Below are positions 33,881-46,022 of a stretch of 64,000 bases of DNA, piece by piece. The stretch's first letter is position 1, and every line of letters begins with the position of its first letter. The notes beneath the pieces are model-generated. The model worked only from the letters and a program-made list of their open reading frames with translations, searched no databases and was not told the DNA's origin. The stretch covers positions 21,408,299 through 21,472,298 of the forward strand of contig OX388329.1 in assembly GCA_947579605.1 (NCBI GenBank), given 5' to 3'. Position numbers and translations under genes: made by a program. This DNA comes from Athripsodes cinereus. Its lineage: Eukaryota; Arthropoda; Insecta; Trichoptera; Leptoceridae.

Positions 33881-34192
33881 GTATCTCTCTCTCTCTGGTT
33901 TCAATCCTGGGATTGGTTTGCAGCAATTATCTCTTTAATTCTTCTCCTCCACACCTCTTGTGCGGTTCTTTTGAATTCTGCATATGATGAGCAGCGCATG
34001 TCCACCAGCAGGTCCTCCAGGTACTCTCGGCGTGGGGGTCCCCTAGAGTTTGTCCCCTCGGTCATACCCTCCATTACGGCATGCAAAAGGCCTTCTTGTC
34101 GTATTACATGGCCGATCCACCTTGCACGCCTTTCTGACAAAATCTTGAGCAGGTGCCTTCCTCCTTCGATTCTTTGAAGAACTTCTTCGTTT
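33881..34192 (-). mobile_element. RTE-like LINE, GA tail, short copy
   Basis: The last 97 codons of the same protein as at 25.1 kb, from EEVLQRIEGGRHLL to IAANQSQD, almost identical, with the CT/GA tail at the left. Homology stops abruptly at 34192. No target duplication could be paired. Confidence 0.85.
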
Positions 34193-34283
34193 AAATACCT
34201 ATATATACCATCGTAGAATCTTCTACAAGTGGGGTCAGCGGGCTTATTGCATCTAAAAATACAGATCATTCTTGAGTGGCATA

Positions 34284-34392
34284 CCTTTCAAGACACAAGT
34301 GAAAGCTAAAAAGCTTACTGTGAAAGGTGTATAAAGTTGTATTCGAATTTATAACAATCACCCAGATACATCTATTAAAAAAGAAGAAACTT
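34284..34392 (+). mobile_element. SINE-1 body, headless copy
   Basis: CTTTCAAGACACAAGTGAAAG, AAAAGCTTACTGTGAAAGGT and CACCCAGATACATC match the body of the SINE at 44.7 kb on its minus strand. The tRNA-like head is missing. It lies 90 bases from the RTE copy. Confidence 0.65.
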
Positions 34393-34948
34393 GAAAACTT
34401 ATAGAAAAAAGTGAGAGACGTATTCTGTTCTGAGGGCTCCATGGTTAAATTTAATGAGTAAGTTTTCTTATTTTATTTTTTTTGGTAAAGTGAGATTAAG
34501 TTGTATGTTTATTACACGTATGCATGTAGTCTATTGGACATGCCTGACTCATAAATAGATTATCTCTTTCAAATAAAGATCCATGGTTCGATTCTCACTA
34601 AACATATTACTTAAATTGTATTCTTAATATTGACAATGTCCCTAAAAGAACAAAGACGTCTCTCAATAATCATTTAATATAGTAGAAGAAAACATTTGTT
34701 ATGGAATTCTATTACCTAAAAACCGACACCGTGAATATAGTACCTACCTACTTTACCGTCGCGACACAAGCTATTAATTAATAAGAGAATTGTAAGTTAA
34801 TTTATAATGTGATGCAAAAATGACCATTTTGTATAATATAATTATCACTTATTATTTATTTAGGCGATGAACTCCTATATGAAATAAATCATAATCCGAT
34901 GATATTGACCGAGTTGTCATTTTATGTACCGTACTCCTACAATAGATC

Positions 34949-35258
34949 ACGGGGAATTTGTTTTTTTTCCTACCCATGGAAGAACAAATTTGGCGATGAA
35001 TTCTCCGACCGACAAGGCAATGGTTTTGTTTAATTTGTTGGCTCAGAACTGTGATGCATTTTCTCCGTCTTACAGGTAATACTTTCTTACTTTGATTGAG
35101 GCAACGAATATTCTGTGGTAATCGTTTATTATTATTTGTTGTTGTTTTTATCTGCTGTTGTGTATTTTTTATATGTAACTGTATATAAATTGTATATCTT
35201 TGCACATCACATTAACCAAATGTGCAAAGTTAGTTTAAAGAAAATAATAATAATAATA
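34949..35258 (+). mobile_element. Jockey-like LINE 3' end, AAT tail, copy 1
   Basis: The coding tail (THGRTNLAMNSPTDKAMVLF-type motif) is followed by a 3' UTR with CTTTGCACAT (35198-35207) pairing with ATGTGCAAAG (35220-35229) and an AAT repeat tail. A second copy is at 47.6 kb. The NSP...N...DIF pattern is the Jockey-superfamily C-terminus. Confidence 0.75.
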
Positions 35259-35680
35259 CCGAGAGAAAATTACTACACTTTTTAGTCCAATGTAAACCAT
35301 AATAGTTTGCAATTACACCGTGATCATAGATAAGATAATGAAATTGTTCATAATGTCAATGTATTGCTGTACAATTTATGTTTATACTATGATGCAATAC
35401 CTATACACTTTAAACTATTGATTTTCTCTTAGCATTCTCAGTCAGCCCTTAGCAATTTATGTTTACCTGATACGTACTGTACCTCCCAACATGCACAATG
35501 TCATGGACATTGTACGTGTTGGGTTTTATTAATTATTAATTGGTAGAGATGACATCAATGACCACGGTGTTAAGAAAATTGGGTGGTTGCTTGAAAAATG
35601 TAGGGAAAAATGTAAAGTCACCGAATAAAATATATCTAAATATTCTATATTTTCAAGTGTAACTTTGTGGAAATACATTA

Positions 35681-35765
35681 TAAAAGATAATATTTAAATT
35701 AAAACACTGTTTAATTCCACTATGAGTGGAATTAAACAGTGTTTTAATTTAAATATTATCTTTTA
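35681..35765. repeat. Perfect palindrome, 41-bp arms, 3-base centre
   Basis: Arms 35681-35721 and 35725-35765 are perfectly complementary around ATG. Each arm carries AAAACACTGTTT, also present in the 23.9-kb palindrome. Confidence 0.97.
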
Positions 35766-36169
35766 AAATATATCTCCTACATTTTCTTTCTCAAAAAATT
35801 TCAAGAGGCTTGTAATAGTCACCACTTTCATTGGACATTCTCAGTGAAAAATTATTTTAACAAGACCATAGTCTCTCCTGATTACAAATACCTCTCCTGT
35901 TTTATATTTGTTTAACGCGTTGACGCATAATATCATTTATGACATACTCATATCACCTAACACGCAATGCATAAACTATTATCTTGATACCAATGTAAGA
36001 AATATAATGCTACTTATCCTTGGGAGGAATATTAAAAATAATAACTCGCGTTTGACGGCGAGTTTATTGTAATCTTTGAAATGCGAGTACTGTATTATTA
36101 CATAAATGTATTACGCATTTTTATAATTGGACTTAAGTAATATTACTTCGCTGTTACGTTGTTGACTCA

Positions 36170-36274
36170 ATGATTCATGTGATTTTTTTATATCATGAAT
36201 CATCATAAATAAATAGTTGGTTATTTTATAAGAATTCAACTTATTTTATCTGAATAGATAAAATAAGTTGAATT
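36170..36274. repeat. Two adjacent hairpins
   Basis: ATGATTCATG (36170-36179) pairs with CATGAATCAT (36194-36203). The 19-base arm 36233-36251 pairs perfectly with 36256-36274 around GAAT. Confidence 0.9.
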
Positions 36275-37316
36275 TTCTCAGTAACTATTTTTATTTCAAT
36301 TTCTTATGTAGATGAGCTTTTATCAAAAAACGTCTTTTTAATTTGAATTAAAAAGTGGATAGATCAACTCACATTGTTCAAGTTTAAGCAGTTGTGAAAA
36401 AGCAATAATTGAAAAAAAACTTAATACTTATGCAATAATTATTCGAAAGCTTGTGTCTGTTTAAATATTCTACATACACTTAAACCGTAAACTTTTCTTT
36501 TATTTGAATGAAAAATCTTAATCTATTTAAACTGATTACCCATGCTTCTGATCAAGTGATAAATCGAAATTTATAACAAAATCTTTACGATTCATGACTT
36601 CTAGTAATCATGAGTACCAAATATTAAAGTTACACAATGTGTTAGTTAAGTTTACTGTACATTATCTCATATCGTCATAAGGAATTGAAGGTCAAAATCC
36701 TAAATGCTTGAAACGTAAAGTACAGAAATTTTTAAAACCCAGAAAAAAACAGATTTTCTAAGATAACCTCACTCTCGTCTTAATTGAGTATTGCAATATC
36801 AGGATAGCATGAGTATGAAAGTATTGCTGAAATGCAGTTTTCAGTGAGAGGTACTGTGCAATGATAGAAGAGGTTGAAATCATGCCATCTCTTTTCAGGA
36901 AAAAGGTGGGCCGCGCATGCACTTTGATATCACGATATTCAATTTATCATGTATATCTTTCTGTGGAATGTGGAAAGTTTTCTAAGTGTTAGTACACTTT
37001 AAAATATTCCAAATAAAACTAAATCATGGCAAACGATATTTGCATATTTTTTTCTGGTACATTGTTTCGTTTTCTTTCATGATAAAACGATTATCAAATA
37101 ATTTTTGAAGGATATTGTAGTCCATTAATCGTAGTAGTGTATTATTGTACTTTTTTCTAAGAAAATTGTGAGGGCCAAGGAGACAAAGAATTTTTAATAT
37201 GTATATTATCATATTTCACTCTTTCCACGGAGTTTAAATATTCCCACTTCAATTACTTAAAAATATCTTTACTTTAATTTCATTCATGTTTTCTTGGTTT
37301 ACACTGTCATCAAACA

Positions 37317-37535
37317 GTGTGGAGAGCGAGGGTTAACTCACTCTGTGTTGATGTCACAGACGCTTGTAAATTTTATGATCGAGCGACCCGCCTAGATGTT
37401 ATGCTCTCCTGCTACACAGCCTTTCTTGTTGCCATGCAGATTGAGGGGCAGAGTATGTTGAATATTTATTTAACTGGTGCTTTTAGCTATTCAGCATGTA
37501 GAAACAAGCCCGTTGGTACACGTTATATTATATAA
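37317..37535 (+). other. Possible exon, unrecognised
   Basis: 72 open codons of less AT-biased sequence (VWRARVNSLCVDVTDACKF at the start, with several cysteines), preceded by CATCAAACAG, which could be a splice acceptor. No homologue is recognised and no partner exon is seen. It could equally be an old repeat. Confidence 0.2.
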
Positions 37536-38052
37536 TGTACACTGATATTGGGAAGTATTTGCTTTCACAGTATTTGAACTTACAGTGCACAACATAATAT
37601 AACGTAACATTGATGCAAATTGGTCTTTTAAACGCATTTGTAAAACATTTAACACCATCTAATAACTATATTAAAGAATATTTTTGATATTTCAAACACC
37701 TGAGGATGACAACAGCATGCCCTCTATAGCCAAAAAACACAAGAATTATTATTTTAATCAGCGATATAGACTTGAAATTGTTATGAAAGATACCACGACA
37801 ATACGAGTTTTTTTTAATAGGTACCTCTTGTACATATTATTCAGTTCGTAAGTATATAATTAATATGCATACAAATAATGCACAGTAAATAACATAGGTA
37901 CGTAGACTCTAAAAATATTTGTGTATATCCTAAAGTTCGTTGACTTTGAAATAATGACAAAGTAGAAAGATATGTGTTTCAAGTAAAAGGATGTTTAGGA
38001 TAAATGACTGGATCATGTAGATCAAATTAATTTATTTTATAAACAATTAATA

Positions 38053-38192
38053 CAGCTCTAGCTAGTCCCAAATTCAAATATGAATCTTATATTATGGGTT
38101 CTAACGGGATGTTATACATAATTTATACAATGCACTAAACACGTATACGTGTATCGCCCAGATCCAGGACAATTTGAAAAAATGAAATCACG
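38053..38192 (-). mobile_element. SINE-2 body, headless copy
   Basis: On the minus strand TCAAATTGTCCTGG, GTGTTTAGTGCATTGTATAA and TTTGGGACTAGC occur in the same order as in the 10.2-kb SINE. The A and B boxes are absent. Confidence 0.55.
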
Positions 38193-41100
38193 TCAAATAT
38201 TAGATAATAATTATTAAGGAATTAATTTGTATATTATAATTATTATCTTAAGAATGTTACCCTGCACTAAGACCATAACAGCTTTTGCCCAAAGCGATCT
38301 TAACCGGGAAAAAAACAAAGCAAAATATAACTATATAAATGTTATACATGAATGAACACTGTTATACGAAACTCAATTCTCAAAAGAGAAAAACAATTTG
38401 ATGTGAGCAATTGTACTATTATCAGCAACTCTTCAATTATGATGAGCTGAGAGATTCTAGGTAATAATGCTCGTGTAAGGTGTCGTATGATTTAATAATT
38501 ATCTGTCTCTTTTTCGCCCGTTGCCTACAATTTTTCCTTCTTGTCTAAATGCCTTATTATCACGTTACATGCTTGGAAAATATTATTAACGACAAATTTA
38601 TCTTCTAATTCTTTATATTTTCCTGATACATATGGGTATTAAGAATGATTGAATACTCTCGAATACCACTTATTTATATCGAATACCCCATGACCATGCG
38701 TAAAGTATTCAGAAAACTGAATTATTCTAACAGGTCTATCATGTAAAAATGACAATGATTAGTATGATTTTGTGATTATCGAAAAGCAAATATATCTCCA
38801 TCTTATAATACCTATACCTTAATTTTATCAATGATATCTATGTATATTTTAACAATAATGCCTTTTACATGTATATCTGTACAGATTTATACTCGTATAG
38901 TTAAAAATACATCTGTATTGCATTAAGTAATACAATTATACTACCATTAATTTGTTTACAACCTATATTTTATGTTTACCTAATAGTCTTACTTTAAAGC
39001 TCATAATAAAACTGCGCTCTGTTCTCTATTCTTTCATAAAATTTGGAATTCAAATAAATGAAGTTAACAGGAAATTAAAATTTTATTGGAGTAAATTAAA
39101 TGATATACCAAAATTTGCGTGAAAAAGATACTAAAAATATATAAATATATTATGATAATAAGTATGAAAAAGATGAATACTGAATTGTGAAAGAAAAAGA
39201 TAATAATATTACTTGAACATAATTAAACATGACAGGCGTAAACGAGACAAAATCATATTGAACATCAAGCTTCTGATCAATTAATGACCATAATGAAATC
39301 ATCAACTTATACACACCCATACATTTATAATCTCCTGATTGTTGTGCTACTTGCCATTCTCGTGTCAATCAAATGACCCCAAATTATATCTATATTTCAA
39401 TACTGCTTCTTTTACCTTTTTTTTAATATTCAAAACTAAGAAATAATATTTACCGATTTATATGCACATTATTTAATTAATTGGGTTTTTAAAAATTGAA
39501 TTACGAAGTTAAATAATTTTTACATTATCAACCCTAGTAATCATATTAATGAATATGTTTTATATTTTATCTTTCTTTTTATCTTTGCATATCATGAAAA
39601 ATCCAGTCGATTACTTTCATTATCAAAAAATGTAGATCATCTTCATCAATCCAAGATATTGACTACATGGCATACCTCATTGCTGAACCAAAGATGTTGA
39701 CTGCCTTTTACAAACAATCACTTTCATTATGAGAGCATGCTTAGAAATAAAGCACAATAGAAAAGTTCAAAGCTATTAGGAAAACATAAGTGGCAAGATA
39801 TTTTATATTACACACCACCGATATATAGACAAGGACAGAACATGACAAAATATGTTGGTAATCATAAGTGTGAAAAAGACTAATAATTACGTCTTTATGC
39901 GGTGGATTATATGTGTTGCGATTCTTTCGCACGAGCGTTTTCTAATGTGCGATTTATTTGTACCGCAATTAAATGTATACAATACAAAACTACGCGTGAT
40001 GCTTACACGCTTTGTTTTTCATACGTTTCATTCCAGATGAAAAATATATTTATGCGCAGCAACAAAACGCTTGATCTGAATAAACCTCTAAGTGAGTTAA
40101 TAAAACTCTGATAACTTCTTCTGTTTATGTTTTCCTAAGACTAGAAAATCATTGAGCAGTTAATAATTTTGTATAATTAATTAGCCTTTTTAAATAAGGT
40201 CTCACCCTACTGCCAAAGAACATTGTAAGCAACAATAACTGTCGAAAAGCTTTTAAATTAATTTATGACATTTTAAAACAATTTTACATTGATTGTGAGG
40301 ATATTAAAAGAAGAAATTTCGTCTGTTTTTAACAAAGATTCTGTACCTACTGAAAATTCACCATCCTGCATCTTAAGTATTATTGAAAAAATAGTTGCAT
40401 GAGTGAAAATTGTGCAAGGAAACAACGTCGATAAAATTTCTTAGTGCAAATCTTAAACACATTATTTGAAATCGATATTTTGCTTACAATGTAATTCTCA
40501 CGTTTCGCACCACGTTTACTCATAAAGACTTTTCACCATCTACATTTTAAGTTCTCCTAGTATTAAGAAATGAAAATTTATATCAACGAGTGGAAAATCA
40601 AAAGGAAAATTAATATTGATTTTTATTATAATTTTATTATTTTTTATTTCGAACCGATTTGAAAATACGATCGTTTATTTATTGTCTGAAATGCACCTTA
40701 TTTTAAAATAAAAAAGTAGATATATTTTTTTATTTAACAACACAATAATAATAGTTACATAATTATAATTTAAACAACCAACTAAATACTACATAATAAT
40801 AAACCGTATAAGCTTTCTCCCAATCAGATTTTCTCCTGGTATAAGCGGTCAACCTACAGTGTCCAAATTTGGTATTGCTACGTTTTCCAGTTTTGAGAAT
40901 CAGAAACCTTTCTATTTTTTGTATTTCCAGATTGTTTTAGTATATAATTTCCCAGATAACCACAACTTGACTCTAGCATACAGATTATTGGGAATTTCAA
41001 TGTTTGTTAAATACTAGAACATAAAGTAGAAGACGGGCAAACAATTAATACTAACGGAAAATTTAATTTTATAATCACGGTTATCGTTTATGAAAAATCT

Positions 41101-41616
41101 GTGTACAATTAAACTACACAACAGTATAGACAGAAAGAATTTTCTACATATTCTATGGAGTTTTTTAATGAATGAAATAAATATTTCGTGTTACAGGTCT
41201 AAGAATGATGAAAAATTGAAATTGATCGATATTTGAAAAGCACAAACAAAAGAATGATCTTAAACAAAATAATGTACATCAAAAAGATTTTGAAACAATA
41301 AGAAATCGACACATAGTGACTTATAATAGAAATGACTCGTTTTCAAGCTGTACACCCAAGAGAAATAATATTTAGAATGAAAATGATTTTTTTATGCTAA
41401 AATTCAGTAGTATTTTAGAGAACCAAGTTAAATTAAAGGACATATCAGTAAACAGTAAAAAAAATCAGTCTTTCACATCACGCATAATATGTTAAAAAAG
41501 TATTAAAAGTATTATATATAAGTTTTTGTTTATATAGCATAATTACCAATTCAATCATATGATTCGGAGAAAATTCCACTCGATACATTCATTGTTGTTT
41601 AGTTTATAATAATATT
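38193..41616. other. AT-rich stretch without a supported gene
   Basis: No long ORF, no conserved motif. A small fragment of the CACGGCATATCC repeat lies at about 39640-39725 (GGCATACCTCATTGCTGAAC, CTGCCTTTTACAAACAATC). At 40030 TTTCATTCCAG-ATGAAA looks like an acceptor plus start but opens only 24 codons. Confidence 0.45.
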
Positions 41617-41770
41617 GCGTACGTATACATATAATTATGTACATACATAATACTGTGACATAGGTATTGTTATTACATATTATGATGATTTATTAATGAT
41701 TGTCTCCAATCCACTTTCTTCAATGTTATGTCATCCTGATACCAGTCTTCCTGTTTAAAACGGGAATTCT
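41617..41770 (+). repeat. Single arm of the 45-kb foldback element
   Basis: ATAATACTGTGACATAGGTA, TCCAATCCACTTTCTTCAATG and CCTGATACCAGTCTTCCTG match one arm of the element at 45.24-45.93 kb. Confidence 0.65.
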
Positions 41771-41836
41771 TCTATTATTTATTGCCGAACGAAAAAATGC
41801 TCCGGGATATCCACAGTTTGTTGCTATCATATTAAC

Positions 41837-41935
41837 GGGCTGTTTCACCACCTCTGGATAAAGTTCTAGATAACTATCCTTAGGATAAATTTATCTACAA
41901 GATAAACTGAAGCGAGCGTTTCACTACTTATACTT
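41837..41935 (+). mobile_element. Possible DNA-transposon end
   Basis: GGGCTGTTTCACCACCTCTG followed by GATAAAG and several TTATC/GATAA words resembles the terminal inverted repeat of an insect MITE family as I recall it. No matching right end was found nearby, so only one end may survive. Confidence 0.35.
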
Positions 41936-41954
41936 ATAAAGTTCAGCTATACTA

Positions 41955-42005
41955 TCACTACTATACTACATATTATCACGGCATATCCCACAAGAGGGGT
42001 TCATA
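41955..42005 (-). repeat. Dispersed repeat (CACGGCATATCC family), copy D
   Basis: An ACT-rich stretch, then TATCACGGCATATCCCACAA and GAGGGG. Only the 3' end of the repeat is present. Confidence 0.6.
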
Positions 42006-43386
42006 GTGTTCGCTTTGAGAGTCCGAGTGTAGCAATATGAACCAAACATAACACTTGACCATTCTCTGTCTCAGCTTGAAATTCATGCTTTCGTTGCAGA
42101 AGAAATGTCTCGTATTATGTCATATCCATTAAATCCATTTTAAGGCAAGAAAGAATTGCATTACATCATGTGGATACTGATTGCCACAATGTAAATTGCG
42201 TGAAAAGCTTGTAATCTCCGAATCAATATAGTATTTCATAGTTTAGCTCGTGATTCCAACGTTGTCACTATTGAATCTCGAAATTAATATGATATATTAT
42301 AATGTTATGTATGCAAGCATAATTATTATAGTGGTACTAACATTCTTTATCACTGTCGATTTCCAATCTCATAATGAAAATAAGGGAATTATAATACTTT
42401 GGGATATTTATGCTAGTAAACTTTTGTATACCTACATACCGCAAATTATGTACACTTGGGGTCTCGTAAGAACTTATGGAAAAGGACCAATTCCCATACG
42501 TAGTTCAAACTTATATCAAATACTGAGCGTCTAAATGATCATCCTCTTTACTTCATGATCTGCTAATATTAAAGTGGTACTTTTGAGATCAACGAGTGTG
42601 CTTTAGCTCATCTCAACTTTGTTTCATCTCTTACCTAGAAATAAATATACACAGAATCAGGCAACAAAAATTGTTTGCATCCACAAAATGGTAAAAACTT
42701 GATTTATTTGATGAATTACCCGAAAAGTCTTTATTTTTTATATTTCTCTTATACTATTTAGACGATCTATTAATTTTTTAATCACCTAATTATTTTTATA
42801 TCATTCAACATACACATTTTTGCACATATTTTAAAGCCTTCATTAAAACACCATCACGATGTTGTTCGCAAGAGGGATAACCAAAGGACAGAGTTCTTCT
42901 TTGTCTTAGGTAGTGTGCCTACCATCATTTGTGTAGTTTTCCAATGGCAGCTGTTGTTCTATGGCCAGAATGAGCCAGAAAGCAATTGACAGTACAGTAT
43001 TATTTTAGGCAGACATAAAGTGGAAATTATAGTTCTGGCAGTTTTTGAATAATACATATCTAGCAGATGGAATAGGAGTTATTAGTACGGGTGTGAATGC
43101 AAATATCTTTCAACTTATATTATTATACTCTTGATACTCACTAGAAAGAATATTCCGAGAACATTCAACAGGTTGTTTCGTTTCTTTAAAGCTCATCTTA
43201 TTATTTATTGCCGTTTTAATTGTTTAAAAAATATTAATTAAAAACGTTTTTTTTCTAACTACCTATATTGATTTTTGTTTACACAATGTTATTTTGTGAT
43301 AATTAAGTCGACCTAGCACACTAAGTGGCCTGATCGCCAGGAAAATGACAATTTTGATTTACTCTTTTAAAATTGAATCAAAATGA

Positions 43387-43470
43387 TTCAAATGACCTAG
43401 AATTTGTGTGTTCACCCTAGTGAAAAGTAAACAATGTTTTTGTTAATATCAAATATGTTTAAAAAGTTTC
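43387..43470. repeat. Non-palindromic relative of the 23.9-kb palindrome
   Basis: ATTTGTGTGTTCACC, GTGAAAAGTAAACAATG and TAATATCAAATATGTTT align with 23.82-23.92 kb in direct order, without the inverted copy. Confidence 0.65.
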
Positions 43471-43479
43471 TACATTATA

Positions 43480-43780
43480 TAAATAAGCAAATAAATCTCG
43501 ATGATCAGTCATGATCACCAAAAACTGGACAGTCTGATGTCGGAAAAATTCAAATATCCAAGTTAACAAAGACTAAAAACGTGGGCGAAAAATACCAGCT
43601 ATGTGCTTGAAATATCCGTTTTCAGATTTGTATTTAATATTATCACAAGTACCTACGTATTATAAAGGATTTTTAAAATTTGAAATATTAATTTACTGGT
43701 GAATCTATTTCTTTTAAATAATTTATTAAGATTTAGATCTTATTCATGTACATGACATAACTAATGGTATTAGACATATA
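43480..43780 (-). pseudogene. LINE C-terminal domain, decayed copy
   Basis: Nucleotide-level similarity to 30.32-30.62 kb (TCATGATCACCAAAAACT, AATACCAGCTATGTGCTTG). On the minus strand ATACCATTAGTTATGTC matches the IPLVMS coding segment; stops are frequent. Confidence 0.55.
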
Positions 43781-43803
43781 TACATACACAATACACATCT
43801 TCT

Positions 43804-43968
43804 TCCCCTTGTCCTAGTTGGGTCGGGGGCCCATTGCGCCTAGATACCTCCTCGAGAGATCCCTGTCCACCGCTGCTTCCAGGACCTCTGGCCACTCCAA
43901 ACCAAGCCTTTCAACACACAAGTTTGACACCTGCCCTTGCCAGCTTCTTCTAGGGCGTATTATGGCTT
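43804..43968 (-). pseudogene. LINE C-terminal fragment
   Basis: The minus frame reads RPRRSWQGQVSNLCVERLG, EWPEVLEAAVDRDLSRRY and ends GAMGPRPN-stop. This is the style of C-terminus found in RTE-like insect LINEs, but different from the other families here. GC-rich compared with its surroundings. Confidence 0.6.
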
Positions 43969-44149
43969 ATTAGGGCTTATAATGGTATTATATTAGAGCT
44001 AATATTGGTCATTGTACTAAACGTTTTGATTTTAATACTATTTGTGTGAAAAGCAATTTATTATCTTTCCCATTAATCAATTATTAATACAAAAATCTCA
44101 TTACTATATATCTGTATTATTATGACAAATCTTAAAATTGGTGCAACCA

Positions 44150-44270
44150 GGAAACTAAATGTATAAAATAAATATACAAGTTGTCCTCTCTATGCCAAAA
44201 AAAAATATGAGATTCAGGATAGTGATATTATATCACACTGCAAGATATTAATTGTCTTATTCGTGACATT
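44150..44270 (-). repeat. Dispersed repeat (CACGGCATATCC family), copy F
   Basis: CAAGTTGTCCTCTCTATGCC and GAGATTCAGGATAGTGATA match the middle of the repeat. It abuts the next LINE fragment. Confidence 0.5.
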
Positions 44271-44274
44271 AGAG

Positions 44275-44475
44275 GTGGAGGTGGGGCTTTTTGGATGAGG
44301 AGGACACTAGCTGTGACTGCGGGGAGGTGCAGAGTGATTCTCATTTATTGCAATGCCCGCTGATGCGGAATGCATGTAATGAGAGTGACCTATTGATGGC
44401 GAATGACAAGGCGATATACGTCGCTGAATACTGGAGTGGCAAAGTCCGGACCCGAAAAGTAGTAGTAGTAGTATT
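44275..44475 (+). pseudogene. LINE C-terminus with zinc-finger motif, AGT tail
   Basis: Translation gives CDCGEVQSDSHLLQCP, then CNESDLLMANDKAIYVAEYW and a short basic end, running into an AGT repeat. C-x-C-G...H-L-L-x-C-P followed by ANDKAI-VA-W is a typical C-terminal block of insect LINE ORF2 proteins. Truncated at the 5' side. Confidence 0.65.
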
Positions 44476-44693
44476 TTACGAACACTTTTTAACAGAGCAC
44501 TCGATACATTGAAAAGATTGAGAGATCTTTTTTACCAAGGTCTCCATAGAACTTATCATTGAAAATAGTTTAAAATTATAATTTAAATCAAATAAAAGTG
44601 AGCTGTAGCGTTCGAAATTTTGATAAAAATCAAATGATTCACATTACGAGGTATTGTGTTTATACTTGAGTCTAAGAAAATTGCACTCAGATG

Positions 44694-44872
44694 TTTTTTT
44701 TTTAAAAAGATATATCTGGGTTTTTGTTATAAACCCAAATACAACCTTATACACCTTTCACAGTAAGCTACTAAAAGCTTGTGTCGTGAAAGGGGAGTTT
44801 GCCGGCACCTGGTATCGAACCACGGATCCCTTGTTCACGAGGCCGAGACTCTACCTCCAGGCTACCGACGAA
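44694..44872 (-). mobile_element. tRNA-derived SINE (SINE-1), complete copy
   Basis: On the minus strand the head has an A-box-like TAGCCTGGAGG (44854-44864) and an excellent B box GGTTCGATACC (44811-44821). The body follows: CTTTCAC pairs with GTGAAAG, then TGGGTTT pairs with AAACCCA, then GATATATC and a poly-A tail. Further copies of the body are at 34.3 and 24.9 kb. Confidence 0.75.
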
Positions 44873-45240
44873 CTCTGTTTGACATATTATAATATAATTA
44901 CGATAGGTATGGTTCAATCGCACAATATGTAGCACCTGCAGAATAGAGAAGAGAGTGTTAGGTATTCCAATGCTTAAGAATCGGTTCAAGTTGGCTTAAG
45001 CGCTTTATACAATGGGAACGTCCACTAGTTCTACCTATCTCTCTTATACTTCTCTCATATTAATCCTTTCAGAGCGGATGAGCGGGTGGGTTTGAAATTT
45101 TTTGTGTCATTGAGTCTGGATGATATAGGAGCTCAGCTCTGAATTCATTCAGGGGAAAGTGGTGGGAAACCCAAAATGAGCAGGTTACAGCACTGATAGC
45201 TGTATAACAACTTCATCCAGCCAACCGCACCTACTTCGTC

Positions 45241-45925
45241 AATATTATTATTACTTGCCGTAATTTTTTTGTAATACATATATAATTGCTTACCTATACA
45301 TAAATACATACACAATACTGTGACATAGTTATTATTATTATACGATGAATTATTAATTATTATCTTCAATCCACTTTCTTCATTGTTATGTTTTCCTGAT
45401 ACTTGTCTTCCTGTTTGGTTCGGGAATTCTTCCTGAATAAAAATATACTCCTTGTTTTTATAATTATTATACTTGTATTGCTTCCCGTCCCTGTTCAAGA
45501 ACAATAAATAGAAGAAGGTTACATCATTCGCACAGAAGTAGTCTGTACATACAATGGTCGTGATTTATAAAAAATAACCGACTAATTAAATTATTTATAT
45601 CCATCTTCTGTTTATACTTTCCTATTATTTTGACCTCGCTTTGTCATACAGGTTGCTGTCCAAAGTGTGTATAAAAATTTCGAATTGTTTTTCCCATTAC
45701 AAGTATTTATTTAGGAGCATATTTTTGTTCAGGAATAAATAGAAAAATCCCGTTTAAATCAGGAAGATTGGTATCAGGAAAACATAACAATTAAGAAAGT
45801 GGATTGAAGATAATAATTAATAAATCATCATGTAAAAACAATACCTTTGTCACAGTATTGTGTATGTATTGGTAAGTAATATTATTACGACAAACTACAC
45901 GGCAAGCAATAATATTATATTGAAT
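45241..45925. mobile_element. ~685-bp foldback element
   Basis: Arms of about 240 bases (45241-45480 and 45690-45925) are inverted copies. Shared blocks include ACATACACAATACTGTGACA, CAATCCACTTTCTT and TGTTATGTTTTCCTGATAC. The ends read ATTATTACTTGCCGT and ACGGCAAGCAATAAT. A third, single arm is at 41.6 kb. The arms have diverged, so the element is old; the target duplication is obscured by the AT-rich flanks. Confidence 0.65.
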
Positions 45926-46022
45926 GCGAATTTCTTAGAATCAAATAATATTATTATTATATCGCATAGGTAGGCTATTAATAATATACTCGTACCTACA
46001 TGGAAAAACACACATGTTTATT

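Noticed and set aside
39852..40111. Acceptor-like TTTCATTCCAG before ATG
   Set aside because: Opens only 24 codons and no upstream exon is seen.
44811..44872. A real tRNA gene
   Set aside because: The B box is good but stems do not close a full cloverleaf, and the sequence continues into a SINE body with poly-A.
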